The notes below the pieces were generated by a model. It made no database searches and was not told the origin of the DNA. It worked only from the letters and a program-made list of their open reading frames with translations. The translations under genes were made by a program, and so were the position numbers. From assembly GCA_035995025.1 (NCBI GenBank), contig DASYKY010000079.1, forward strand, positions 193,345-257,344: a DNA stretch of 64,000 bases, written 5' to 3'. This document shows positions 7,844-16,690 of the stretch, piece by piece. Numbering within the stretch: the stretch's first letter is position 1; every line of letters begins with the position of its first letter. The stretch comes from Actinophytocola sp035995025. GTDB taxonomy: Bacteria > Actinomycetota > Actinomycetes > Mycobacteriales > Pseudonocardiaceae.

Positions 7844-8584
7844 GATGGTCGTCCACGGCTCCGCGCCCTCGGACTCGCGGCGGATCTGGAGGTAGCGGCC
7901 GTCCTTCGTGTCGAAGAAGCTGATCACCCGGGGCGCCCGCACGCGCCTGCCCCACTTGTCGCGGGTCGCGGTGCCGAACTGGCCCTGGTTGACCACGTCG
8001 CCGATCATCTTGGCCAGCTGCTCGGCGTCCGACGGGCGCACCCCGCGCGTCCGCAGTCCCGCCTCGAACTTCTGCTGGTCCGTCGCCTCCTGGGCGGCCT
8101 CCTCGAAGTCCGCCGTGCGCAGGGTGATCGACTGGCCGACGCCGCCCGCCGCGTCCGGCAGCACCGACAGCGCGTAGCGCGGCAGGCCGGACGCCTCCGC
8201 CTCGCACAGGGTCAGCTGGCTGCCGACGAGCGTGGCCAGCACCGCCTCGTCGCCGGTGGCCGCCGCGAACAGGCGTAGCTGGTGTCCCACCCACAGCCGG
8301 CCGTCGATCTCCCGGTCCGGGCGCCGCAGCAGCGACACCAGCCTGGCCAGCCGCGGGTCGAGATCCACCTGCCTGCCGAGCCCCCGCCGCGACAGGCTGT
8401 CCCACGCGTGCCGGACGAACTTCGCGCGCTCGTCGTCGGTCCGCCCCGGCGACGGCACGCGCAGCACGAGGGGCATCGCGTCCAGTGCGAGGTGCTCCCA
8501 GAGCACGTCGAACTCGAGCGCGGTGATGGTCACCGGTTCGTCGATGTTGTTCTCACCGAGCCAGGGAAGAAACGGTGCAGTCAT
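7775..8584 (-). CDS. EspG-family type VII secretion chaperone
   Basis: A 269-residue soluble protein. The N-terminal part (ITALEFDVLWEHLAL) and the later NQGQFGTA and DTKDGRYLQIRR segments are typical of EspG, which in mycobacteria binds the tip of PE-PPE dimers and keeps them soluble for ESX secretion. It is the last of three genes in one direction after the small WXG-like partner and the PPE-like protein, so it should serve that pair. No ESX membrane genes (ecc, mycP) are in the window. Confidence 0.85.
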   Translation of the reverse strand: MTAPFLPWLGENNIDEPVTITALEFDVLWEHLALDAMPLVLRVPSPGRTDDERAKFVRHAWDSLSRRGLGRQVDLDPRLARLVSLLRRPDREIDGRLWVGHQLRLFAAATGDEAVLATLVGSQLTLCEAEASGLPRYALSVLPDAAGGVGQSITLRTADFEEAAQEATDQQKFEAGLRTRGVRPSDAEQLAKMIGDVVNQGQFGTATRDKWGRRVRAPRVISFFDTKDGRYLQIRRESEGAEPWTTISPADNRRMLQHLTALHEEHRHQ

Positions 8585-8596
8585 CTGGTCCAGCGG

Positions 8597-9970
8597 CTAT
8601 CGGTCGGTTTGGCCGTCCCCGATTACGTTCGGCGGCAGCTTGTGCTCTTCGCCGAGGATATCGACCGACTCGATGACCTGCTCGCTTTCGCGGAAATCGC
8701 GCCGCCTGCGCGGGCTCTCCCCGACGGCCACGGCCTCGTCGGCATCGAACCACTGGTTCGAGCCGATCGCGTCCATGCCGAACCGGCGCATCGCCATCCG
8801 GTCCTGCGCGCCACCCGCCGCCGCGCCCGTGGTCGGCGCCAGCGGGGCCCCCGCGCCCGCCTGGTGCACGGCCGCCGCATGCCCGGCCGCGGCCGCCTGC
8901 AGGTCGCCCTGCGGCACGCCCATGCTCGTGGCCCCGGACTTCGGCACTACGGCGCCGGACGACGAGCCGCCCGCCGCTGAGCTGGGGCCCGCAGCCGGGC
9001 CCCCGTGCGCGCCCGCTCCCGAACCGGACCCGGCCCCGGAGCCCGAGCCGAAGCCCATGCCGGAACCTGAGCCGGACCCACCACCGCTGCCGCCGAACTC
9101 GCTCGAACCGCCCGACAGGAACGGATTTCCGCCGCGCGACGAGTTCCGCTCCGACCGGCCGCCGCCGCCCCCGAACAACGGGTCGAGCACGCCGCTGAAC
9201 GAGCCCCGGCCCGGCCCGGACGGCCCGCGCCCTCCTGCCTCGCTCCACCCGGGAGCCGACTGGCCGCTCGTGCTGGGCCCGTGCCAGTCGTGGCCGCCGC
9301 CACCGTGGTGACCGTGACCGCCGAGACCGAGCAGGCCGGACGCGTGCGTGTGCTGGGTGCCGACCTCCTGGCCCTGGTGCACGTGGTCGCTGTGGTCCAG
9401 CAGCGGCGGTGTGTCGAAGAAGGACATCGCGCCGGTCGTGGTGTTCGTGTTCAGCTCGTAGGCGGCCATCACCTCGATGGCTCGCTCCTCGGCGGACGAC
9501 GACGACGCCTCCGCGCCCTCGAGGTCCGTCTGCGCCTTCGCGACCTGTACGGCGGGTGCGAGCGTCGGGTCGGGCTGGGCGGCGGGCACGTCCTCGGGCA
9601 CGGGCATGTCCGCGCGGGCGCGCGCGATGTGCTCGGCCTGGTTCTCGACCGCGGTGCGCATGCCGGCCGCGTCCGTGGCGGTGTCCGTGGCCCACGCGGC
9701 GGTGACCGACAGCCGGTCGTACGCCGCCCCGGCGGCCTTACCGGACCAGGCCGCGCTCGACTGGTCCAGCGCCTTCTGCAGGTCCTGGCCGATCTCGCCG
9801 AGCGAGGTCGAGATCGCCTCCCACCGCCGCGACGGCTCGGCGGACGCCGCGGCGCCCGGGCCGTCGTGCAGCAGCAGGTAGAGCTCCTTGTGCGTGTGCC
9901 CCCGCCAGCGTGCCCCGTCGGCCGGCGGGATGGCTGGCTGACTCCCTGGCTGCTCGGTCGGTCGAGTCAC
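8597..9970 (-). CDS. PPE-like type VII secretion substrate with Gly/Ser-rich tail
   Basis: A 457-residue protein. Residues about 20-180 form the helical PPE/WXG-like domain with a W75-S-G77 turn between two long helices. Then comes a His/Gly-rich stretch, a long Gly-Ser low-complexity linker (about 240-350) and a mixed C-terminal region ending in a charged tail. It should pair with the upstream 128-aa protein and be bound by the downstream EspG. The C-terminal part matches no domain I recognise. GTG start. Confidence 0.75.
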   Translation of the reverse strand: MTRPTEQPGSQPAIPPADGARWRGHTHKELYLLLHDGPGAAASAEPSRRWEAISTSLGEIGQDLQKALDQSSAAWSGKAAGAAYDRLSVTAAWATDTATDAAGMRTAVENQAEHIARARADMPVPEDVPAAQPDPTLAPAVQVAKAQTDLEGAEASSSSAEERAIEVMAAYELNTNTTTGAMSFFDTPPLLDHSDHVHQGQEVGTQHTHASGLLGLGGHGHHGGGGHDWHGPSTSGQSAPGWSEAGGRGPSGPGRGSFSGVLDPLFGGGGGRSERNSSRGGNPFLSGGSSEFGGSGGGSGSGSGMGFGSGSGAGSGSGAGAHGGPAAGPSSAAGGSSSGAVVPKSGATSMGVPQGDLQAAAAGHAAAVHQAGAGAPLAPTTGAAAGGAQDRMAMRRFGMDAIGSNQWFDADEAVAVGESPRRRRDFRESEQVIESVDILGEEHKLPPNVIGDGQTDR

Positions 9971-10033
9971 TGGCTAGGCCCCTTTGGTCTTGCGTAACGC
10001 CTACTGGAGTTCCTGCTGCCCGGTCGCTGCCGA

Positions 10034-10420
10034 TCAGCCCCCGTCGCTCTTGCGCACCCCGCTCTGGCCGCCCTTGTCGACCGCGCTGTACTGCTCGGCG
10101 GTCTTGTCCAGGTTCGCCACCGCCACGGTCAGCTGGTCGCGGTAGGCCCGCAGCGAGTCCACCGCCGACTCCGCCGTGTCGACCGACCGCTGGTTGAACA
10201 ACACCGCCGCGTCCTGGCTCACGGGGTCCTTCGCCCACGCCGTGACCCGCAGCTCCTGGTCCGCCAGCCGAAGCTGCTCGTCGACCCTCGACAGGGCGTC
10301 CGCGAACGCGCTGCGTAAGGCGGGGACCGCCTCGGGATCGATCTTGAGCTCGTCAGCAGACGCGGCCTGCTGCCCGCCGGTGCCGCCGTGACCGTGCCCG
10401 CCCCCGTGCTTGCCTGACAC
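10034..10420 (-). CDS. small WXG100/PE-like type VII partner with YxxxD secretion motif
   Basis: A 128-residue helical protein with a His/Gly-rich N-terminus. GTG at 10420 is preferred because GGAGGGC stands just upstream. W62 lies in the turn between two long helices. Y111-S-A-V-D115 near the C-terminus fits the YxxxD/E general type VII secretion signal. It is first in the three-gene set and is the likely PE-like partner of the PPE-like protein. Confidence 0.7.
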   Translation of the reverse strand: MSGKHGGGHGHGGTGGQQAASADELKIDPEAVPALRSAFADALSRVDEQLRLADQELRVTAWAKDPVSQDAAVLFNQRSVDTAESAVDSLRAYRDQLTVAVANLDKTAEQYSAVDKGGQSGVRKSDGG

Positions 10421-10565
10421 GCCGCCCTCCAACCAGAACCGCCTGTGGTCGGTTGAACCCTATCCGCTACAGACGCTCGGATACGACGGTTCACCGGAAC
10501 TTCGTGAGATCTTTTTCAGAGTCTGGCAAGGGTGCGCACCGCAGACAATCCGCCGATCGGCCCGT

Positions 10566-11078
10566 TCAGTAGCGCTCGTCGCGCCACGGGCGGTGCATCT
10601 GGCGGTGGTAGTCGCGCATGGCGTCGCGGTTCGCGCGCATCGCCTGCCGCTGCGCCTCGCGTCGTTGCTGGTCGTAGCCCCGCCACCGGGAGCTCGAGAC
10701 CGCGATGAAGATGAACGGCAGGAGGAAGAAGAACGGCAGCTTGACGAGGAACATCAGGCTGAACGCGGCGATCACCGCGGCGATCGGGATGAGCGCGGGG
10801 CCGACCTTTTGGACGAACGACGGCGCGCGCCCGGCCGGGGCCGTGGGCGCGGGCGGCGCGGGCGGTGCGGGACGGCCGAACGCCGGCTTGGGCTCGGGCA
10901 GGTCGCCGAACAGGTCGAGCAGCTCGCCGCGGGTCTTGGCGGTGGTGACCTTCACGCTGCGCTCGCCGTACTCGTCGATGTCGAGCCGGCCGGCGCTCAT
11001 GTGCTCACCGAGCTTGCCCAGCGCGTCCTCCCGCTCGCTGTCGCTCACGCGGATGTCGGACGGCTGGTACTCGCTCAC
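10566..11078 (-). CDS. DUF1707 membrane protein
   Basis: A 170-residue protein. The N-terminal DUF1707 domain (residues 7-60) contains IRVSDSEREDAL, then GRLDIDEYGER and LFGDLP. A Pro/Ala linker, two hydrophobic segments (about 92-130) and an Arg-rich cytoplasmic tail follow. Function unknown; DUF1707 domains are common N-terminal modules in actinobacterial membrane proteins. GTG at 11078 has no Shine-Dalgarno, but TACCAT lies 7 nt upstream (11086-11091), so the mRNA is probably leaderless. Confidence 0.8.
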   Translation of the reverse strand: MSEYQPSDIRVSDSEREDALGKLGEHMSAGRLDIDEYGERSVKVTTAKTRGELLDLFGDLPEPKPAFGRPAPPAPPAPTAPAGRAPSFVQKVGPALIPIAAVIAAFSLMFLVKLPFFFLLPFIFIAVSSSRWRGYDQQRREAQRQAMRANRDAMRDYHRQMHRPWRDERY

Positions 11079-11143
11079 ACCCCCGATGGTACGGCCGGAG
11101 TGCGCTTACCGGCCGTGACATGTGTCGTGAGCTGAGGAGATTC

Positions 11144-11611
11144 TCAGCCTGGGGCGTCCCCGTCCTCGTCGTCGGTCAGCCCGGGCGTGGCGGGCGGGGT
11201 CATGAACGCGACGCCCAGCACCATCGCCAGCACGCCGATCCCGAGCACGACCAGGAACGTCCACCACAGGCCGAAAACCGCCGTCATCACGATCGCCACC
11301 GGCAGCCCGACCAGCAGCGACAGCACGCCGACGACGTCCATGACCCGGCTCGCCCTGGTGGCCACCCGCCCACCCGGCCACTCCGGGTTGACCACCGTGG
11401 GCGGACGCGGCGACACCGCGCCGGACAGGTCCGGGTGCGGGGCGGGCAGGTCGTCGAAGAGGACCTCGAGCTCTGCGCGGGAGTTGGCCTCCACGGCCCG
11501 CTGGTACCGCGCGTCGTACTCGGTCTGTGTCAGGCGCCCGCTCGCGCGGTGCGCGCCGAGCGCCGCGGCCGCGTCGTCGCGTTCGGCCGAGCTGACCCTG
11601 ATCTCAGCCAA
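11144..11611 (-). CDS. DUF1707 membrane protein, paralogue
   Basis: A 155-residue protein with the same plan as its neighbour: DUF1707 (EIRVSSAERDDAAAAL, then GRLTQTEYDARY and LFDDLPAP), then two transmembrane helices (about 88-138) and an acidic tail. The TTG start has an AGGGAGG site. It lies 17 bp after the accA3 stop on the same strand and may be co-transcribed. Probably an old duplication of the adjacent gene. Confidence 0.8.
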   Translation of the reverse strand: MAEIRVSSAERDDAAAALGAHRASGRLTQTEYDARYQRAVEANSRAELEVLFDDLPAPHPDLSGAVSPRPPTVVNPEWPGGRVATRASRVMDVVGVLSLLVGLPVAIVMTAVFGLWWTFLVVLGIGVLAMVLGVAFMTPPATPGLTDDEDGDAPG

Positions 11612-11628
11612 AGCGACCTCCCTGGCGC

Positions 11629-13407
11629 TCAGTCCTTGAGCTCGCAGAGCACGGTGCCCTGGGTGACCGTCTCCCCGGTGGACACGGCGAGGCCGGTCAC
11701 CGTTCCCGCCTTGTGCGCGGTCACCGGATTCTCCATCTTCATCGCTTCGAGCACCACGATCAGTTCACCCGGTTCGACCTGCTGGCCGTCCTCGACCGCG
11801 ATCTTCACGATCGTGCCCTGCATGGGCGCGGTCACCGCGTCGCCCGACGCCGCGGCCGACTTGCCCGCGGCGCGCTTGCGCGGCTTCGCCCTTGCCGCAC
11901 CACCTCCGGCCGCGCCTGCCACGCCCGCGGCGCCGAGCGCCAGGCCGCCGGGCAGCGAGACCTCCAGCCGCCTGCCGCCGACCTCGACGACCATCGTCTG
12001 CCGCGGCTGCGGCTCGTCCGCCTCGGCGGCGTCGGTGAACGGCGGGATCGTGTTGTCGAACTCGGTCTCGATCCAGCGGGTGTGCACGGTGAACGACTCG
12101 CCGTCGCCGACGAACGCCGGGTCGCGCACGATCACGCGGTGGAACGGCAGCACCGTCGCCATGCCGTCGGCGACCATCTCGTCCAGCGCCCGCCGCGCGC
12201 GTTCCAGCGCCTGCGTGCGGTCCGCGCCGGTGATGATCACCTTGGCCAGCAACGAGTCGAACTGCCCGCCGATCTCGGTGCCCGACTCGACGCCGGTGTC
12301 CACCCGCACGCCGGGGCCGTCCGGCGGCACGAACCGGGTGACCACGCCCGGCGCGGGCAGGAAGTTGCGGCCCGCGTCCTCGCCGTTGATGCGGAACTCG
12401 ATGGAATGCCCGCGCGGCACGGGGTCGCCGGCGAACCGCAGCGGTTCGCCCGCCGCGATGCGGAACTGCTCGCGCACCAGGTCGACGCCCGCGGTCTCCT
12501 CCGACACCGGGTGCTCGACCTGCAGCCGCGTGTTGACCTCGAGGAACGAGATCGTGCCGTCCTGGCCCACGAGGTACTCGACGGTCCCCGCGCCGGAGTA
12601 GCCGGCCGCCTTGCAGATCGCCTTGGCGCTGTCGTGGATCTGGGTGCGCTGCTGGTCGGTCAGGAACGGCGCGGGCGCCTCCTCGACCAGCTTCTGGTGG
12701 CGGCGCTGCAGCGAGCAGTCCCGGGTGCCGACGACGACCACGTTGCCGTGCTTGTCCGCCAGCACCTGCGCCTCGACGTGGCGCGGCTTGTCCAGGTAGC
12801 GCTCGACGAAGCACTCGCCGCGGCCGAACGCGGCGACCGCCTCGCGCACCGCGGACTCGAACAGCTCGGGGATCTCCTCGCGCGTGCGGGCGACCTTGAG
12901 CCCGCGCCCGCCGCCGCCGAACGCAGCCTTGATCGCGACCGGCAGGCCGTGCTCGTCGGCGAACGCGACGATCTCGTCCGGCCCGCCGACCGGCTCCTTC
13001 GTGCCGGGCACCAGCGGCGCGCCCGCCCGCGTGGCGATGTGCCGGGCGGTGACCTTGTCGCCGAGGTCGCGGATGGCCTGCGGGTCCGGGCCGATCCAGG
13101 TCAGCCCGGCGTCGATGACGGCCTGGGCGAAGTCGGCGTTCTCGGAGAGGAAGCCGTAGCCGGGGTGCACCGCGTCCGCGCCCGCGCGCCGCGCGATGTC
13201 CAGCAGCTTGCCGATGTCGAGGTAGCTCTCCGCGGCGGTCGAGCCGCCGAGCGCGAACGCCTCGCCGGCCAGCCGCACGAACAGGGCGTCCCGGTCGGGA
13301 TCCGCGTAGACCGCGACGCTGGACAGGCCCGCGTCCGTGCACGCGCGGATGACTCGAACGGCGATCTCGCCGCGGTTGGCGATCAGGACCTTGCTGAGCT
13401 CGGGCAC
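11629..13407 (-). CDS. accA3: acetyl/propionyl-CoA carboxylase alpha subunit (biotin carboxylase + BCCP)
   Basis: A 592-residue biotin-dependent carboxylase subunit. Residues 1-450 are biotin carboxylase with an ATP-grasp domain (GGGGRGLKVA glycine loop, EVNTRLQVEHPVSE). The C-terminal 80 residues are the biotin carrier domain with EAMKM, where Lys557 is biotinylated. It forms a holoenzyme with AccD and AccE subunits encoded at 16.5-18.3 kb and should be modified by BirA (18.4 kb), making malonyl- and methylmalonyl-CoA for fatty acid and mycolate-type synthesis. GTG start with a GAGGAG site. Confidence 0.95.
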   Translation of the reverse strand: MPELSKVLIANRGEIAVRVIRACTDAGLSSVAVYADPDRDALFVRLAGEAFALGGSTAAESYLDIGKLLDIARRAGADAVHPGYGFLSENADFAQAVIDAGLTWIGPDPQAIRDLGDKVTARHIATRAGAPLVPGTKEPVGGPDEIVAFADEHGLPVAIKAAFGGGGRGLKVARTREEIPELFESAVREAVAAFGRGECFVERYLDKPRHVEAQVLADKHGNVVVVGTRDCSLQRRHQKLVEEAPAPFLTDQQRTQIHDSAKAICKAAGYSGAGTVEYLVGQDGTISFLEVNTRLQVEHPVSEETAGVDLVREQFRIAAGEPLRFAGDPVPRGHSIEFRINGEDAGRNFLPAPGVVTRFVPPDGPGVRVDTGVESGTEIGGQFDSLLAKVIITGADRTQALERARRALDEMVADGMATVLPFHRVIVRDPAFVGDGESFTVHTRWIETEFDNTIPPFTDAAEADEPQPRQTMVVEVGGRRLEVSLPGGLALGAAGVAGAAGGGAARAKPRKRAAGKSAAASGDAVTAPMQGTIVKIAVEDGQQVEPGELIVVLEAMKMENPVTAHKAGTVTGLAVSTGETVTQGTVLCELKD

Positions 13408-13513
13408 GCCCTACTCCTCGTCGGATACTGATACTGGTTCGGGAGTCTACGGATTGCGGGTACGCCCGGAGCGAGACCAAGCTCACGGTGGGTTCGGGGA
13501 GGTGGGAGGGGCT

Positions 13514-14212
13514 GTGGCGGGCAGGCGCGCACCTTTTGCGGTGATCGTCGCGGTGGTGGTGGCCGCGCTCGTGGCGGGCGGCGCGCTGGTCGCCGCGAAC
13601 CGGGTCCGCGACACGCCGCCGGCGGCGTCGGCGACGTCCGCGCCGCCCACGTCGAAGGTGGGCCCGGACGGCTGCCTGGTGCGCCCGTGCACGGTGCTCG
13701 GCACGGTCTCGGTGGCCGGCACGACGGTCCAGCTGGTCGCCGACAAGGGCGCGCGGTCGGGCCGGCTGCGCATCGGCGGCCCGGACTCCGGCGACGTCAT
13801 CGACGCGACGGTCACCGACATGGGCGTGACGCTGACGCCCGCGTCGCTGCAGTGCGTGGCTAGCTCCCTGTCGGCCTGCCTGATCCGCGGCAGGTACCAC
13901 GGCGGCACGGCCGGGCAGGTGGTCGTGGGCCGGTCCGGCAAGTGGAGCTCGCTGTCCAAGCCGTTCGTGTCCGACGCCGGCTACCTGGTGCTGGCCCAGA
14001 TCACCGCCGACGTGGGCCCGGAGGTGATCGCCGTGCAGCACGACTGCGACCGCGCGACCGTGCCGGACTGCGCGAACCGCCCGGTGTTCGCCCAGGTCTT
14101 CACGATGAGCGGCGCCGAGGCCGGCTGCACGCAGGACTACGAGGGCGTGGCGTCCCTGCCCGGCTACCCGGACGTCCGGCTCGGCTCCGGCGAGCTTTCC
14201 GAGTGCGGCTAG
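13514..14212 (+). CDS. single-TM exported protein of unknown function, Cys-rich ectodomain
   Basis: A 232-residue protein. GTG at 13514 is chosen for the GGAGGGG site just upstream. A short basic N-terminus is followed by one hydrophobic helix (about residues 8-30) and an Ala/Pro/Ser linker. The extracytoplasmic domain has paired Cys residues (GCLVRPCTVLG, LQCVASSLSACLIRG, HDCDRATVPDCANR, AGC, SECG), likely disulfide-bonded. No conserved domain is recognised. It is divergent from accA3 and convergent with maf. Confidence 0.7.
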   Translation: MAGRRAPFAVIVAVVVAALVAGGALVAANRVRDTPPAASATSAPPTSKVGPDGCLVRPCTVLGTVSVAGTTVQLVADKGARSGRLRIGGPDSGDVIDATVTDMGVTLTPASLQCVASSLSACLIRGRYHGGTAGQVVVGRSGKWSSLSKPFVSDAGYLVLAQITADVGPEVIAVQHDCDRATVPDCANRPVFAQVFTMSGAEAGCTQDYEGVASLPGYPDVRLGSGELSECG

Positions 14213-14215
14213 CGG

Positions 14216-14839
14216 CTAGCGCCGGATCCACAGGTCGACGATCGAGACGCCGATCTCCAGGAGCAGCCTGCGGGTCAGCGGCAGGCTGATGCCGATCACG
14301 CTCGACGGGTCGCCGTCCACGCCGTCGACGAACCAGCCGCCGTAGCCGTCCAGGGTGAAGCCGCCCGCCACGTCCATCGGCTCGCCGGTGGCGATGTAGG
14401 CGTCGATCTCCGCGGGGCTGGGCGAACCGAAGCGGATCGTCGTCTGGGCCGTGCCGCTCGCGAACTCGCCGGGCCTGCCGCCCTGGACGCGCAGCACCGC
14501 GTGGCCCGTCAGCAGCACGCCCGTGCCGCCGCCCATCATCACCCACCGCTCCCGCGCCCGGTCGGGCGTGCCGGGCTTGCCGACGAGCAGACCCTCGTGG
14601 GCCAGCATCGAGTCGCAGCCGATGACCACGGAGTCCGGGTGCTCGCCCGCGACGGCCTCGGCGACCCTGCGGGCCTTGGCCTCCGCGAGCGCGGCGACCA
14701 GCTCCTCCGGCGACGCACTCGGCAGCGACTGGGCCAGCGCGTCCTCGTCAACTCCCGACACGTACTGCACGGACTCGATGCCGGCCGCGCGAAGAACCTG
14801 GAACCGGGCGGGGGACTGCGAAGCGAGTACCAGCTGCAC
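14216..14839 (-). CDS. maf: Maf-family nucleoside triphosphate pyrophosphatase
   Basis: A 207-residue cytoplasmic protein with the Maf N-terminal signature LASQSPARFQVLRAAGI, then VIGCDSML (catalytic Asp) and the late GGFTLDGYGGWFV and GDPSSVIGISLPL segments. The family hydrolyses non-canonical or canonical NTPs to NMP and PPi. GTG at 14839 is probably leaderless: TAGGGT at 14848-14853 ends 8 nt upstream, and its TAG is also the stop codon of the MFS gene. In mycobacteria maf directly follows accE. Confidence 0.92.
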   Translation of the reverse strand: MQLVLASQSPARFQVLRAAGIESVQYVSGVDEDALAQSLPSASPEELVAALAEAKARRVAEAVAGEHPDSVVIGCDSMLAHEGLLVGKPGTPDRARERWVMMGGGTGVLLTGHAVLRVQGGRPGEFASGTAQTTIRFGSPSPAEIDAYIATGEPMDVAGGFTLDGYGGWFVDGVDGDPSSVIGISLPLTRRLLLEIGVSIVDLWIRR

Positions 14840-14850
14840 GGCCGCAGACC

Positions 14851-16452
14851 CTAGCCGACGCGCTCGGATGATCGACTCAGTCTCGGCACCCGGATGCCCA
14901 TCGCGGCCAGCGCACCCAGCAACAGCACGGCGATCGGCAGCACCAGGCTGGCCTTCGCCGCGACCGTGAACCCGTCGTGGAACACCTCGAGCACGATGCG
15001 CCGCACGATGTCCGCCACGCTCGGGTCGATGTTGGACGGGACCGGCGGCTTGGTGTTGTCGAACTGGCTCGCCGTGTTCGCCGCGTCCGTGATCCGCGAG
15101 ACGAACTCCTCGCGGTAGCGCGGTGGCAGCCGCTCGGCGTACCGGCGCGCCGCGTCCGGCACCGCGAACGCCACGCCGACCTGCAGCAGCATCCCCACCG
15201 CGGCACTGCCGAGCACGCCGCCGACCTGCCGCGAGGTGTTGAACACGCCCGACGCCGCGCCGATCAGCTCACCCGGCAGCCGCGCGGTGGCCGCGGCGGT
15301 CAGCGGCGCGAACACGCAGCCGATCCCCACGCCGGCCACCACCAGCCCCGGGACCAGCGCCACGGGTTCGGTATCCGGCTCGACCAGCCAGGCGAGGAAC
15401 CCGGTGCCCGCGGCCAGGGTCAGCAGCCCGAAGACGATCAGGGTCCGCGCGCCGATCCGCGCCCACAGCGCGCCGGCGACCATCGCCGTGACGCCCGCCG
15501 CGAGCGCCATCGGGAACGCCAGCACGCTCGACGCCAGCGGCGAGAGGCCCAGCACGGTCTGCAGGAACAGCACCAGCGGCAGGAACATGCCGGTCGTCGC
15601 GAAGCCCATCGCCGCGTGCGTCAGGTTCGCCGCCCCGAACGTGCCGCCGGCGAACAACACGTTCGGCACCAGCGGGTCCAGGTCCGTGCGCGCGTGGCGG
15701 AACCACAGCTGCCGCCACGCGAACAGGCCCAGCAGCACCAGCCCGCCGACGATCAGGTGCACGACCGTGACCGGCCCGAACGCCGCGCCCCAGCGGTAGT
15801 GCTGGCCGTTCTGCACGCCGAACACCACCAGCAGCAGGCCGAGCGAGCACAGCACCGCGCCCAGCACGTCGAACCGCAGCGCCCGGCGCGGCTGCCAGTC
15901 GGGCAGCGCCACCACCGCGACCAGCAGGCTGGCCACCCCGATCGGCAGGTTGATCAGGAAGATCCACTGCCAGCCGACGTTCTCCACCAGCAGCCCGCCG
16001 ACGACCGGCCCGGTGATCGTCGCGACGCCGGCCACCGCGCCCCACACGCTGATCGGCAGCCCGCGCTTCTCCGGCGGGAACAGCCGGGTGACGAACGACA
16101 GCGTCTGCGGGGTCATCGCCGCCGCGCCCAGCCCCTGGACAGCGCGCGCCGCGATCAGCATCGTCGGCGTCGTGGCGAGCCCGCTCCACAGCGAGGCACC
16201 GGTGAAGATCACCAGCCCGGCGACGAGCACCCGCTTGGGCCCGAACCGGTCGCCGAGCCGCCCGGTCAGCAGCAGCGGGACCGTGTTGGCGAGCAGGTAG
16301 ACGCTGTTGACCCAGACGACCTCGTTGAGGTTGGCGTGCAGCCCGGTCAGCATGGCCGGGATCGCCACCGTGACGATCGTCGAGTCAAGCATGATCATGA
16401 AGAAGCACGCGCACAGCGCCCACATCGCCGTCCACGGGCTTCGCATCGTCAT
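14851..16452 (-). CDS. MFS multidrug exporter, DHA2 (EmrB/QacA) type, 14 TM
   Basis: A 533-residue inner-membrane proton-driven exporter with about 14 predicted helices. Visible are the DHA2 motifs MIMLDSTIVTVAIP in TM1, GRLGDRFGPKRV in loop 2-3 and GPVVGGLLVENVGWQWIFLINLP in motif C. Substrate unknown; no TetR or MarR regulator adjoins. It sits between accE and maf, which are neighbours in mycobacteria, so it looks inserted. ATG with a GAGGA site, 22 bp after accE. Confidence 0.9.
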   Translation of the reverse strand: MTMRSPWTAMWALCACFFMIMLDSTIVTVAIPAMLTGLHANLNEVVWVNSVYLLANTVPLLLTGRLGDRFGPKRVLVAGLVIFTGASLWSGLATTPTMLIAARAVQGLGAAAMTPQTLSFVTRLFPPEKRGLPISVWGAVAGVATITGPVVGGLLVENVGWQWIFLINLPIGVASLLVAVVALPDWQPRRALRFDVLGAVLCSLGLLLVVFGVQNGQHYRWGAAFGPVTVVHLIVGGLVLLGLFAWRQLWFRHARTDLDPLVPNVLFAGGTFGAANLTHAAMGFATTGMFLPLVLFLQTVLGLSPLASSVLAFPMALAAGVTAMVAGALWARIGARTLIVFGLLTLAAGTGFLAWLVEPDTEPVALVPGLVVAGVGIGCVFAPLTAAATARLPGELIGAASGVFNTSRQVGGVLGSAAVGMLLQVGVAFAVPDAARRYAERLPPRYREEFVSRITDAANTASQFDNTKPPVPSNIDPSVADIVRRIVLEVFHDGFTVAAKASLVLPIAVLLLGALAAMGIRVPRLSRSSERVG

Positions 16453-16474
16453 TCCTCGGGGGTCGGGGCTCGGG

Positions 16475-16690
16475 TCAGAACGCGGATGCCCGCCACGCCC
16501 CCGGGCCGTGCCGCAGCGGGACGCGCGTCATCGCGCCCCGGTCCGACCACCGCGACCGCACCCGCGGTTCCCTCGCACCGGCCCCGGCTTCGCCCCCAGC
16601 GGCGAGCGCCACCATGGCGGCGGTCAGCGCGGCCAGCTCCGCATCGTCCGGCTCGCCTTTGACCACCCGCAGGAAAGGCTGCCCGCTCAC
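16475..16690 (-). CDS. accE5: acyl-CoA carboxylase epsilon subunit
   Basis: A 71-residue protein beginning MSGQPFLRVVKGEPDDAELAAL, the signature of actinobacterial AccE/PccE. It ends with the usual RSRWSDRG segment and Arg/Gly tail. Epsilon subunits stabilise the AccA3-AccD5 complex. GTG at 16690 overlaps the accD stop by 4 bp (GTGA), so translation is coupled. Confidence 0.93.
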   Translation of the reverse strand: MSGQPFLRVVKGEPDDAELAALTAAMVALAAGGEAGAGAREPRVRSRWSDRGAMTRVPLRHGPGAWRASAF

